Shown here piece by piece: positions 16,140 to 24,626 of a DNA stretch of 64,000 nucleotides. The position numbers were made by a program, and so were the translations under genes. Within the stretch, counting starts at the first letter, position 1. Each line of letters begins with the position of its first letter. The notes beneath the pieces are model-generated. The model was not told where the DNA came from. It ran no database searches and was given only the letters and a program-made list of their open reading frames with translations. The stretch is from Gemmatimonadota bacterium (GTDB taxonomy: Bacteria > Latescibacterota > UBA2968). The DNA is taken from assembly GCA_026705765.1 (NCBI GenBank), contig JAPPAB010000029.1, positions 1 to 64,000 of the forward strand, written 5' to 3'.

Positions 16140-17012
16140 TTATCTACCAGAACTCAGAAAACTCTCAGACTGCAGATCCACATCAAAAATGCGAATAAAT
16201 TGATGGGGCTTTTTCGTCTCCCCAATCAACTCGGGTATGCCATCGCCATCGAGATCAGCGTAGCCAATCTTATCACCAAAGCCATTGCGGTATTCCCATT
16301 CAACGCGTTGATAAGTCGCGCCAATAACAAATCCCGTATTGAGTGCAATCTCAAGCTCGCCGTCATCATCGAGATCGCCAACAGCCATACTCTGTGCCCA
16401 CAGCCCTTGCTCGCTGCGCCATTCTAAAAACAGATTTTTACAATCGAACACAAACAAGCGCCCAACCTGTGCAGCGCGATCCCGATCGGAATCATCGCGC
16501 GATCCGCCCGGCGGCCGATAGCTCCGACTCTCTGCAGCATCTTCGCCGCAAAACACCAACTCGAGTTGCGGATCGTCATCAATATTTTCAATCACCATAG
16601 CCGAAACCGATGCAAACTCATCGTCCGTGCTTCGCCATATCTCGTGAAAATCGCTGGCCCGATAAAACGCAATATCTCCAGCATGGGTATATGCAACGAT
16701 CTCAAGCTCGTCATCGACATCGATATCCAGAACAAAAACCTCTGCAATCTCCGCTCTCAGTGGAGGACTTCTCCACACCTCTCGGAAGCGCCCCCCCTGC
16801 ATTTCCAGCACATAAATTGCCCCATGACGGTCGCCATACACAATGCGCGGTGCATCATCACCTGTACCCACAATTGCTTTTACAGCTCGCATTTCGGGCA
16901 CAAACCCACCAAAAGAGATCGCGTCATTCTCTTTCCAATGAAACCACGCCAGATCGGTCGCTGAAATCGTAGCTGTAAGGGCAAAGAGCCAGAGCAGAAT
17001 CCTTATAATCAT
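16140..17012 (-). CDS. exported FG-GAP/VCBS-type repeat protein
   Basis: 290 residues from ATG 17012 (GAGGAG six bases upstream). A Sec signal (MIIRILLWLFALTATISA) is followed by beta-propeller-like repeats containing calcium-type loops: DIDVDDELEIV, ENIDDDPQLELVF, GDLDDDGELEIAL and ADLDGDGIPELIG, the pattern of integrin alpha FG-GAP repeats. It closes the mlaE-mlaF-mlaD operon, 10 nt after mlaD, a place where E. coli has mlaC; there is no sequence likeness to MlaC. It may be a periplasmic accessory or an unrelated passenger. Confidence 0.82.
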   Translation of the reverse strand: MIIRILLWLFALTATISATDLAWFHWKENDAISFGGFVPEMRAVKAIVGTGDDAPRIVYGDRHGAIYVLEMQGGRFREVWRSPPLRAEIAEVFVLDIDVDDELEIVAYTHAGDIAFYRASDFHEIWRSTDDEFASVSAMVIENIDDDPQLELVFCGEDAAESRSYRPPGGSRDDSDRDRAAQVGRLFVFDCKNLFLEWRSEQGLWAQSMAVGDLDDDGELEIALNTGFVIGATYQRVEWEYRNGFGDKIGYADLDGDGIPELIGETKKPHQFIRIFDVDLQSESFLSSGR

Positions 17013-17022
17013 AGTGAACTCC

Positions 17023-17934
17023 TCAGAATATACTAATATGGAGATAGCGTTTGGGATTCCGCTTGATATCTTCAATAAGACTATCCACAGACGTCAGAGT
17101 GCGATCCAGATGCTCGTACACCGCTTCGTCCTTAACCAAACGCCCAACCGTACCGCGTCCGTCTCGTATCCCTTTGGAAATATCATCGAGATTGGCAAAT
17201 GTATTCTGCATAGCAACCGAAGTCGATTCCATCTGTGCCGAAATCCGCGCAAGGCGTTCCATCGTCACAGCTATATTGGTCGCTGCAATACTCAAATTTT
17301 CGCGATTATCCCGCATCAAACCACTCGCATCGCCCGTCGCCACCGCCAAACTGTCGAGCATCTTATCGACCTTACCCAGATTATCGTCATTCAATAATCG
17401 GTTGAGATAGTACGTGGTCGTATCAATACGCGAAAGAACGCTTTCCAGATGCGCGAGATTGTTATCACTGGCGACGCCATCTACTGCATTGCGAATTTTT
17501 TCGATCATAAGCCTGCTTTCAGACACCATCGCATCGAGATCAGAAGCAGAAATACCCTGCACAACAGCACCATCGGGAAGACGCTGTTCCGACTCCCCCA
17601 ACTGAATCTCGATCATCTGTCCACCCAGCAAACCGTCGGATTTGAGTAAAAAACGCGAATCCACGGGCAAATCTCTCACTGAGGCAAACCCGAGCGCAAC
17701 AAAAGGCAGCCCATCCTCAAGGGTAATAGACAGAACCTTTCCCACCCGCACCCCGCGAAACGTCACGGGATTGCCCACTTGAAGCCCCGGCACACTGTCG
17801 AACTTAGCATGGATTCGATATCCACCAGCCGCACCTGCATAACGCTCAGAGAGCCACACCGTGCCAACCACCAGAATAACGACTGCAAAAAATACAACTG
17901 CGCCCAGGATAATTTCTTGCCGACGATCTCTCAT
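17023..17934 (-). CDS. mlaD: MlaD-type MCE-domain protein
   Basis: 303 residues with an N-terminal membrane anchor (about 8-30) and one MCE domain (about 38-115; KFDSVPGLQVGNPVTFRGVR is the family pattern), then a long helical tail of about 180 residues rich in heptad-like leucine and isoleucine spacing. MlaD hexamers bind the MlaFE transporter and hold lipid for movement between membranes. The tail is longer than in E. coli MlaD and may build a tube or brush, as in longer MCE proteins. It lies between the ATPase and the FG-GAP gene. Confidence 0.88.
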   Translation of the reverse strand: MRDRRQEIILGAVVFFAVVILVVGTVWLSERYAGAAGGYRIHAKFDSVPGLQVGNPVTFRGVRVGKVLSITLEDGLPFVALGFASVRDLPVDSRFLLKSDGLLGGQMIEIQLGESEQRLPDGAVVQGISASDLDAMVSESRLMIEKIRNAVDGVASDNNLAHLESVLSRIDTTTYYLNRLLNDDNLGKVDKMLDSLAVATGDASGLMRDNRENLSIAATNIAVTMERLARISAQMESTSVAMQNTFANLDDISKGIRDGRGTVGRLVKDEAVYEHLDRTLTSVDSLIEDIKRNPKRYLHISIF

Positions 17935-17937
17935 AAG

Positions 17938-18681
17938 CTACCCCAACCTGCCTTGAACAAACAATTCAAAAACCTCATTGCCAGATGCCTCGACATCTTC
18001 CATTGCACCCTGAACCACTGCTTTGCCGTCATAGAGCAGGGCAACCCGGTCTGAAACGCGCCGGGCAAGAGGCATATCGTGGGTGACGACCACCGATGTC
18101 ACATTGAGTTCCGATTGCAATTTAAGTATATAATCCCCCACAACACTGGATGTATTTGGATCCAGACCCGTTGTGGGTTCATCGTAAAGAATAAAATCGG
18201 GTTCCATCGCAATGGCCCGCGCAAGTGCCGCGCGTTTCCTCATTCCCCCCGACAACTCAACCGGCATCTTGGCCTCTGTACCCGCCAATCGCACAGCATC
18301 GAGGCAGACATGCACGCGCTCTGCAATTTCTTCTTCGGACATCCTGGTGTGCATACGCAACCCAAAAGCCACATTTTCCTTCACCGTCATAGAATCAAAA
18401 AGTGCCGAAGACTGAAATAAAACTCCGATGCGCTTGCGCAACGCGATCAACTCGCCATGGCGAATCCGCTCCATGTCATAACCGGCAACCACGACCTTTC
18501 CCTCATCAGCCCGCTCAATCCCAACTACATGCTTTAAGGTCACACTTTTGCCGCATCCACTCGGTCCCAAAATCGTCGTAATCTCAGACCAGGGAACCCG
18601 CAGGTCAAGCCCTTTCAGCACGGGTTGGGCTTCAAAAGACTTAAAGACCTCGACAAACTCAATAGCCGTTTTATTCGCCAT
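17938..18681 (-). CDS. mlaF: MlaF-type ABC transporter ATPase
   Basis: 247 residues, full ABC ATPase: Walker A GPSGCGKS, Q-loop, signature LSGGMRKRAALARA, Walker B FILYDEPTTGLDP and an H-loop in VVVTHD. The closest type by context and by the GMRKR signature is MlaF/Ttg2A, which powers phospholipid transport between inner and outer membrane. It is separated from mlaD and mlaE by three bases each, so translation is probably coupled. Confidence 0.92.
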   Translation of the reverse strand: MANKTAIEFVEVFKSFEAQPVLKGLDLRVPWSEITTILGPSGCGKSVTLKHVVGIERADEGKVVVAGYDMERIRHGELIALRKRIGVLFQSSALFDSMTVKENVAFGLRMHTRMSEEEIAERVHVCLDAVRLAGTEAKMPVELSGGMRKRAALARAIAMEPDFILYDEPTTGLDPNTSSVVGDYILKLQSELNVTSVVVTHDMPLARRVSDRVALLYDGKAVVQGAMEDVEASGNEVFELFVQGRLG

Positions 18682-18684
18682 AGT

Positions 18685-19458
18685 TCAATACAACAACGCG
18701 TGTGTTAAAAAATAATCGAGAATGAGAACGAGCGCAGAAGATATCACAACTGCAGCCGTAGCAGCCCGTCCAACGCCCTGCGCGCCGCCCGCGGTGCAAA
18801 GCCCCATGTAAGATCCCATAAACGTCAACAACCCACCATAAACAACGGATTTGACCAATCCGACAAAAACATCATACACCTCAAAATAGAGCTTCATACC
18901 TTTGACCAATTCTGTAGGCGTAATAGCCATCTTGATCATCGACATACCAAACCCGCAGATATTCGCAACCAAGAAAGAATAAATCACGAGAACTGGAACC
19001 ATAATCGCGCCAGCGAGCATTCGGGGCAACATGAGATACCCCACTGGATCGACAGCCATTGACGTGAGCGCATCCACTTGCTCTGAGACTTTCATAGTGC
19101 CGAGTTCAGACGCAATACCCGCACCCACCCTGCCCGCGAGCACGAGACCCAACAAAATAGGTGACAGCACGAGTATCACAGACCGGACCATAAGTGCACC
19201 TACCATATAGTCGGGCACGTACTCTTCCATCTGATAAGCCGTCTGAATAGCGATCGCCATCCCGCTAAAAGCCGAAATCAGGCAGACCAGGGGTAAAGAA
19301 CTAACACCAACAGCATAACACTGTCCGATAATCTGATGTCGATAGAGGTAGAGATGCCGCATTTCCGTCACGCACTGGACGCCATAGCAGAACATCTGGA
19401 AAACCTGAATAAAAAATGCGGCGAGTTGCCCACCGAGGAATGCAAATAATCGGCCCAT
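18685..19458 (-). CDS. mlaE: MlaE-type ABC permease
   Basis: 257 residues, five or six hydrophobic segments, with the MlaE pattern GRVGAGIASELGTMKVSEQVDAL and later VAVDPVGYL-like AVDPVGYLMLPR. It is the permease of the Mla lipid transporter in the inner membrane and the first gene of the operon. The ribosome-binding site before ATG 19458 is weak. No MlaB (STAS) or MlaC gene is adjacent. Confidence 0.92.
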   Translation of the reverse strand: MGRLFAFLGGQLAAFFIQVFQMFCYGVQCVTEMRHLYLYRHQIIGQCYAVGVSSLPLVCLISAFSGMAIAIQTAYQMEEYVPDYMVGALMVRSVILVLSPILLGLVLAGRVGAGIASELGTMKVSEQVDALTSMAVDPVGYLMLPRMLAGAIMVPVLVIYSFLVANICGFGMSMIKMAITPTELVKGMKLYFEVYDVFVGLVKSVVYGGLLTFMGSYMGLCTAGGAQGVGRAATAAVVISSALVLILDYFLTHALLY

Positions 19459-19563
19459 AGCGAGGGAAAGCTCAATAGTGAGGCGAGTTAAAAGTATCCA
19501 GAAAGCGTGTAGAATCTACACTCCATTTTTGAATAAATCAACTCTTTTGGTGAAAACCCGCAC

Positions 19564-19602
19564 AGTAAAGGCGGCCCTGGCAAAACCAGAACCGCCTTTA
19601 CT
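19564..19602 (-). terminator. hairpin downstream of the sigma factor gene
   Basis: agtaaaggcgg (19564-19574) and ccgcctttact (19592-19602) pair perfectly over 11 bp, with a small internal cctgg/ccagaa-type loop. It lies between the sigma factor gene and mlaE, both on the minus strand; the U-tract is poor. Confidence 0.7.
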
Positions 19603-19622
19603 ATTCCGAAAAAAAGAGGGTA

Positions 19623-20474
19623 TCACACCAGATCTTCCACTTTTCCTCTCCGAAAATATCGCTGCAATTTGGCAAGCGCGCGGTTGCGAATCTGGCGCAC
19701 GCGCTCTCGGGTAACACCCAGAGAACAGCCAATATCACTCAGCGTCCGGCGCTCACCTCCGTCGAGCCCAAAATAAGCGCGAATAACCTCTCGCTCCCGG
19801 GGATCCAGAGAATCATTGAGAGACCGCAATATAAACTCGGACTGATCCCGGTACATCACGAGTTGATCTGGGCCCTCTTCATCGGACTCGAGTATATTCT
19901 GGAGCGGCTGTTCGCCCGCCGTATCTACGGGCATAGAAAGAGACAGATCTGGGCGCACACAGCGCAACGCCCGCTCTGCGCGCTTGTTACTGATTTTCAT
20001 ATCGCTGGCAACCTCGTCCAGCGTGGGCACGCGCCCCAGTTCCTGAGTCATCTGCCCCCAGCGACGCGCCAGCCGGTCCATATCCTCCTGGCGATTTGCA
20101 GGCATAACCACATTAGACGTGCGCTTGAGCGCATTGAGGATGCACTGCCGAATCCACCACACAGCATAGCTGATAAACTTAAACCCGCGTTCTTCGTCAA
20201 ATCGCTTGAGGGCTTCCATCAACCCCATATTGCCCTCGGCAATCAAATCGGCAAGGGGCACGCCCCGCCCCTGATATTCCAGAGCAACACTGACGACAAA
20301 ACGCAAATTTGACGTAATAACCTTGTCAATCGCCGCTTGATTTCCCTGTTTGGCCTTGCGAAGGACTTTTTGTTCCTCCTCCCGGCTCAATGGGGGGTAC
20401 TTACGCAGTTCCCTGAGATAGCTCTGAACAGATGCTTCGCGCGCGTACTGCGTTTCTTGTTGCGTGTATTCCAT
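19623..20474 (-). CDS. sigma-70 family RNA polymerase sigma factor (RpoD/RpoS-like, no region 1.1)
   Basis: 283 residues from ATG 20474, preferred because GGAGAT sits just upstream; an in-frame GTG at 20558 would add 28 residues. Regions follow in order: 1.2 (SVQSYLRELRKYPPLSREEE), 2.1-2.4 (NLRFVVSVALEYQGRGVPLADLIAEGN; RGFKFISYAVWWIRQ), 3 (QELGRVPTLDEVASDMKIS) and 4 (DPREREVIRAYFGLDGG, then the HTH in LGVTRERVRQIRNRAL). It is a group 1/2-type sigma without the acidic N-terminal region, so probably an alternative housekeeping-like factor. Confidence 0.9.
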   Translation of the reverse strand: MEYTQQETQYAREASVQSYLRELRKYPPLSREEEQKVLRKAKQGNQAAIDKVITSNLRFVVSVALEYQGRGVPLADLIAEGNMGLMEALKRFDEERGFKFISYAVWWIRQCILNALKRTSNVVMPANRQEDMDRLARRWGQMTQELGRVPTLDEVASDMKISNKRAERALRCVRPDLSLSMPVDTAGEQPLQNILESDEEGPDQLVMYRDQSEFILRSLNDSLDPREREVIRAYFGLDGGERRTLSDIGCSLGVTRERVRQIRNRALAKLQRYFRRGKVEDLV

Positions 20475-20588
20475 TGTATCTCCTACCACTTGTTCCTCTT
20501 TACTCGACTCGACTCGGGACTCTGGTGCAACAGCTAGCGTCTCCACTTTTGATGTCACCCCCTCCCAAAAATGCGTTGTCTAATGGAT

Positions 20589-20619
20589 TGTTATATGCCT
20601 TTCTTAAACGCATATAACA
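20589..20619. promoter_or_regulatory. perfect 10-bp inverted repeat upstream of the sigma gene
   Basis: tgttatatgc (20589-20598) and gcatataaca (20610-20619) are exact inverted copies around an 11-nt spacer, about 115 bp before the chosen sigma start. It may be an operator or a leader hairpin. Confidence 0.55.
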
Positions 20620-20739
20620 TTTACAAAGTTTCACAATCTCGAATATATTTCTCGCCCCACCCCCTGTTACATCTTAGATACACGCCATACATCTAAAGGT
20701 TTCAAAATAGTGCGTGCGCGGAAAGAGATCCCGAATTGC

Positions 20740-20768
20740 TTGCGGGACCGGTGCCGAAAAGCTATCTT
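20740..20768 (+). promoter_or_regulatory. possible promoter of the aminotransferase operon
   Basis: TTGCGG (20740-20745), 17 nt, TATCTT (20763-20768), 39 bp before the aminotransferase start. Moderate match. Confidence 0.4.
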
Positions 20769-20807
20769 GCCCGCTACCTGACAATTTTATAAAAGAAAGG
20801 AAAGACA

Positions 20808-22148
20808 ATGCCCCGGCATAAAGATCACATCTTCCACAGAACCTTGAAAAAAGAATGGCCGAAGATATCACATGGAGAAGGCATTTACCTGTTCGATACG
20901 GAAGGAAAGCGCTATCTCGACGCCTGTGCGGGCGTGCATGTAGTCAGTATCGGCCACGGGGTCAAAGAGATTGCAGAGGCCATAGCCGAACAGGCGGAGA
21001 AGGTCTGTTTCACCTACGCCCGGTTCCTCACCCAGCCCCAGATCGACCTATCAGACAGAATCGCCGACCTCGCGCCGGAAGACCTGAACCGGGTCTTTTT
21101 TGTTTCCGGAGGATCCGAAGCCACAGAGTCGGCCATGAAAATCGCCCGGAAGTACCATCTCGCAACCGGCAATCCCGGAAAGTACAGGGTCATCTCCCGG
21201 TGGCAGGCCTGGCACGGGAATACGGTTGGCGCCCTCTCCATGTCCGGACGGTCACCCTGGCGCAAGGACTATATTCCCTACCTGCTGAATTTCCCCCATA
21301 TCTCACCGCCCTATCCCTACCGGTGCGCCTACTGTAAGGACCACTCAGAGTGCCAGCTCCACTGCGCAGAAGAACTGGAGCGGGTCATCAAACAGGAGGG
21401 GAGCGAATCGATATCCGCCTTTATCGCCGAACCGATCCTCGGCACCTCCGCCGCCGGTGTGACCCCTCCTCAGGACTACTACCCGCTCATTCGGGAGATC
21501 TGTGACCGGCACAATATCCTGATGATCGTCGATGAAGTCGTCACCGGCTTTGGCAGAACAGGCCGCAACTTTGGCATCGAACACTGGGATGTAGTCCCCG
21601 ATATTATGGCGACAGGAAAAGGATTGAGCAGCGGCTATACGCCCATAGCCGCAACCGTCGTCCACGAAAAGATCTACAACGCCATCTACAGGGAATCCGT
21701 CTCTTTTGTACACGGGCACACCTATGGCGGAAACGCCCTTTCCTGCGCCACGGCTCTGGCCGTACAAAACTATATCCAGACGCATGATCTGGTATCGAAC
21801 TGCGCCCAGATGGGCGACCTGATGCTGGAAAAACTCCTGCCCCTGCAGAACCTGCCAATCGTCGGAGGCATACGCGGGAAAGGCTTGCTGATCGGCATCG
21901 AATTTGTGGCCGACAAATCCACGCGTGCCCCCTTTGACCTCTCAAAAGGAGTAACCTCAAGAATCGTAGATATGGCCTTCGAAAAAGGGGTACTGGTCAT
22001 GCCCGGAGCCCCCGGCCTGGTTGACGGTGTCGAAGGCGACCATATCGCCATCAGTCCCCCTTTCACAATCACCGAATCGGAAGTACAGCACGTTGTCGAT
22101 GTAATACGTGAAACCATTGAGGAGGTCTCGGCACAGCTGAGTAAGTAA
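20808..22148 (+). CDS. class-III PLP aminotransferase
   Basis: 446 residues from ATG 20808 behind aggaaag. Fold-type I features: GGSEATESAMKIARKYH for cofactor binding, D242 in MIVDEVVTGFGRTG, and the PLP lysine K271 in ATGKGLSSGY. A cysteine-rich stretch CAYCKDHSECQLHC (173-186) occurs in some omega-amino acid transaminases. It transfers amino groups from an omega-amino acid or amine to a keto acid; the substrate is unknown. The glycoside-hydrolase-like gene starts 21 nt later and is probably co-transcribed. Confidence 0.9.
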   Translation: MPRHKDHIFHRTLKKEWPKISHGEGIYLFDTEGKRYLDACAGVHVVSIGHGVKEIAEAIAEQAEKVCFTYARFLTQPQIDLSDRIADLAPEDLNRVFFVSGGSEATESAMKIARKYHLATGNPGKYRVISRWQAWHGNTVGALSMSGRSPWRKDYIPYLLNFPHISPPYPYRCAYCKDHSECQLHCAEELERVIKQEGSESISAFIAEPILGTSAAGVTPPQDYYPLIREICDRHNILMIVDEVVTGFGRTGRNFGIEHWDVVPDIMATGKGLSSGYTPIAATVVHEKIYNAIYRESVSFVHGHTYGGNALSCATALAVQNYIQTHDLVSNCAQMGDLMLEKLLPLQNLPIVGGIRGKGLLIGIEFVADKSTRAPFDLSKGVTSRIVDMAFEKGVLVMPGAPGLVDGVEGDHIAISPPFTITESEVQHVVDVIRETIEEVSAQLSK

Positions 22149-22169
22149 TTCTCGGCAGGGAGAGGAAAC

Positions 22170-23771
22170 ATGACAGAAATAGCCCATCGGATCCTCTATG
22201 TAAGCGACCCATCCACGATCGCACGCACGGTATTGCCCGATCCAGTAAGAGAAGCAGACCTGCGCAAATGGGTGGATATACTCGCGGACAGCGGAATAGA
22301 CATATTCAATCAAGAGATATTCTCTCAAGGATGGACGGCCTACTGGCAATCCGAACACTACGAATACGACCAGCGGCCTCAGCACCAGCGGTTCAGACCG
22401 TTAATCGAAGCGGGCACACAGCCCCTGGACATCCTCATCGACCAATCGCACCGACGCGGCATGCAATTTATCGCTGGCTTCCGCATGAACGACGGCCATG
22501 CCGCGCACAACCGCAAACAGGGCGTCGGCATTGCCGAATATATTGAATCCAATCCACATCTGCGGTTGCACGACCCGCGTCCCGGGCAGAACTACCAGGA
22601 ACCAGAAGCACTCGACTTCACACATCGCGAAGTTCGAGAATTCACCTATGGCGTCGTAGAAGAAGTCGCCTGCAGATTTGATATCGACGGTGTGGAACTG
22701 TGTTTTCGAGACACCGCCTACTTCCCCCCGCACCATGCTGTCGAACGCGCACACCTCCTGACAGATTTCATACAAAATATCCGCACGCGACTGAATGAAC
22801 GCGGCAAAGAAACTGGCAAAAAACTCATATTTGGTGCGCGCATATACGCAACGCCGGCAGAATGCGAGAGTCAGGGCATAGACATTTGCAATTGGATTCA
22901 GAATGGATTGCTCAACTACATCAGCCCGCAAGACACGATGTATGCCGACCACAATTTGCCCTACTCAGAATGGGCGGCACTAACGCGGGAAACAGCGTGC
23001 CTGCTCTATCCCGGCCTGCTACCGTGGAACAGCTACCGCGCGCGCTACCGCCTCGGACGCATCCCCTTAAGCCACGCCACCTGCCGCGCACTCGCGCACA
23101 CCATGTACGGCGCCGGTGCAAATGGCATATCGATCTACAACCATTTTGTGCCCTCCGTGTGGCAGCCGCCTTTTTACCCCCAGGGCATGCAGGTCTTCCA
23201 CCAACTCCGCGACCCCGAACGCGTCGCGCGCGGCGAACGGCACTACATCTTCGATCCCACCTGGGACGGATTCAGCGGTTTTGGAGCCAATGGCAGACGC
23301 AGCACAGGCGTAATCAACGCACAACAACTTCGACTACCGCGCGGCGAACAGCACCCCACGGGTGAATTTCGCTTTCAACTCTATGAAAATCTGCAACACG
23401 CGCATTGCGCGACCCTCCTCTTTCGGGGATTTGGCCTGACCGCGGACGATGAAATCGACGTACGCCTCAACGGCCATACCATCCCCGACGAAGCCATCGG
23501 ACGCACCGCATCCTCTGATCGCGTCACAACCGTAGATTCGACACGGGAAAAAGACGGCAGAAACATACCCTGTACCGCGCAGGGCGGGCGGATCGAATTT
23601 CGCACACTCGCGGAAAAACCCACCTTTTCCACGCGCTGGTTTATCCTCTCAGACCCGCTCCTCGAACGCGGCGACAACTACCTGTCCATCACGCTCACCA
23701 GAAGCGATCCCAAAGCCACATCCCCCACAATTGTAATCGACGAAGTAGAGATATTCGTCGAACCGCGTTGA
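22170..23771 (+). CDS. glycoside-hydrolase-like TIM-barrel protein
   Basis: 533 residues from ATG 22170 behind gggagaggaaa, with no signal peptide. The first about 350 residues show a (beta/alpha)8 pattern resembling GH10-like hypothetical glycosidases (MQFIAGFRMNDGHAAH; DIDGVELCFRDTAYFPP with a plausible acidic residue; GANGISIYNHF). The final 150 residues are a beta-sandwich-like domain (ATLLFRGFGLTADDEIDVRLNG). Proteins of this style are abundant in Poribacteria, Latescibacteria and Planctomycetes and mostly uncharacterised. Catalysis is not proven. Confidence 0.6.
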   Translation: MTEIAHRILYVSDPSTIARTVLPDPVREADLRKWVDILADSGIDIFNQEIFSQGWTAYWQSEHYEYDQRPQHQRFRPLIEAGTQPLDILIDQSHRRGMQFIAGFRMNDGHAAHNRKQGVGIAEYIESNPHLRLHDPRPGQNYQEPEALDFTHREVREFTYGVVEEVACRFDIDGVELCFRDTAYFPPHHAVERAHLLTDFIQNIRTRLNERGKETGKKLIFGARIYATPAECESQGIDICNWIQNGLLNYISPQDTMYADHNLPYSEWAALTRETACLLYPGLLPWNSYRARYRLGRIPLSHATCRALAHTMYGAGANGISIYNHFVPSVWQPPFYPQGMQVFHQLRDPERVARGERHYIFDPTWDGFSGFGANGRRSTGVINAQQLRLPRGEQHPTGEFRFQLYENLQHAHCATLLFRGFGLTADDEIDVRLNGHTIPDEAIGRTASSDRVTTVDSTREKDGRNIPCTAQGGRIEFRTLAEKPTFSTRWFILSDPLLERGDNYLSITLTRSDPKATSPTIVIDEVEIFVEPR

Positions 23772-23824
23772 AGACCCAAAGCTCTACACCCATCTAAGGG
23801 CTTTTCAAAGTGTACTTGCAGAAT

Positions 23825-24262
23825 CTACTGGCTATCAGGAATTTCAAATTCTCCAATATGCATCTGGGCCAGTTTCTTGCGCAGTTTGGGAATCGCGCCT
23901 CCGACCGTCTTTCCACCGCGCGACTTACCAAACAGATGTTGGCTCACGCTGGGAACTGAGATGCCGAGTTGTTGGGAAATTTCGTGTTCGGTCATTTTCC
24001 TGAAAAAGTAAAGGTGTACGATTTCCCTTTGTCTGGGGGTAAGAACCTCATCCATCAGCTTGAGAACTAGCGGTATTAATCGGGATGTCCACTCACGCTG
24101 ACGAAATCGTGCCTGGACATCCTCCTCTGTCTCGTAGTGCGGATTCTGTTCAAGAGAGAATTGTTCAAGGATGTTCTGGTCAACCCGAACTTCCCAGAAA
24201 TCAGGATTGAACTTCGTTCTGCGGGAAAGCCTGGTTTGGGATTTGTTGTAGGACTTGCTCAA
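23825..24262 (-). CDS. stand-alone sigma-region-4-like HTH protein
   Basis: 145 residues from TTG 24262, chosen because AGGAGG precedes it by seven bases. The C-terminal half matches sigma-70 region 4: LTPRQREIVHLYFFRKMTEH, then EISQQLGISVPSVSQHLFGK, followed by an unusual glycine/lysine insertion (SRGGKTVGGAIPKLRKKL). No region 2 is present, so it is not a complete sigma factor. It may be a transcription regulator or a partner sigma subunit. The 360-bp leader holds a consensus promoter and a terminator/antiterminator arrangement, so expression is probably attenuated. Confidence 0.75.
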   Translation of the reverse strand: MSKSYNKSQTRLSRRTKFNPDFWEVRVDQNILEQFSLEQNPHYETEEDVQARFRQREWTSRLIPLVLKLMDEVLTPRQREIVHLYFFRKMTEHEISQQLGISVPSVSQHLFGKSRGGKTVGGAIPKLRKKLAQMHIGEFEIPDSQ

Positions 24263-24305
24263 ACCGACACCTCCTGTCACTGCAGCGGAGAGGGGGTGCC
24301 GGGCC

Positions 24306-24382
24306 AAAAAAAACACGGTTGAACAGCCCCTTTCCATTAGAAAAGTGGAAAAGGCCCATCCAACCGTTATTAGCGGCTGGGC
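24306..24382 (-). promoter_or_regulatory. leader attenuator: terminator overlapping a CTAATAA-loop hairpin
   Basis: Read on the minus strand, the hairpin GCCCAGCCG-CTAATAA-CGGTTGGATGGGC (24382-24354) is followed by a long alternative stem in which CGGTTGG...TTTTCCA pairs with TGGAAAG...CAACCG, ending in eight U (24313-24306). The two folds share the same CGGTTGGATGGGC strand and exclude each other, as in transcription attenuators and riboswitches. It lies about 45 nt before the start of the sigma-4-like gene. The CCGCTAATAACGG motif recurs in the element at 24461-24531. Confidence 0.6.
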
Positions 24383-24423
24383 TGACCAAAGGCGTAATCT
24401 TTGGCCTTTATTTTATCAATCTC

Positions 24424-24452
24424 AATATATCTCAGATACTCTTTGGTGTCAA
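24424..24452 (-). promoter_or_regulatory. consensus sigma-70 promoter of the sigma-4-like gene
   Basis: Minus strand TTGACA (24452-24447), exactly 17 nt, TATATT (24429-24424). The predicted start is near 24417, just before the attenuator-like leader. Confidence 0.8.
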
Positions 24453-24460
24453 GGCTTTAG

Positions 24461-24531
24461 GAAGAAAAAGAGCCCTGGCGGGTCCCTTTTCAGGGCGGCG
24501 ACCGTTATTAGCGGCCACCTCCCACCAGGGC
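24461..24531 (-). terminator. branched terminator with CTAATAA-loop hairpin
   Basis: On the minus strand an 11-bp outer stem (GCCCTGGTGGG with CCCGCCAGGGC, one wobble) encloses GGTGGCCG-CTAATAA-CGGTCGCC and a CCCT-GAAA-AGGG tetraloop hairpin, then TCTTTTTCTT. It lies after the lyase-like gene and directly before the next promoter. The CCGCTAATAACGG core equals that in the leader at 24354-24382. The remainder of the gap (24532-24626) shows only an AT-rich stretch. Confidence 0.7.
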
Positions 24532-24626
24532 AATAAACCATAAAGGTCTTCACCTATACACAAAATATAAGGCACTTTTCAAAGTCCTATAGTAAAAATT
24601 CGAAAAAAAATATAATCAAAGGAGAT

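Noticed and set aside
16140-17012. Calling the fourth Mla operon gene mlaC
   Set aside because: Position fits, but the sequence is an FG-GAP repeat protein with calcium-type loops and shares nothing with MlaC.
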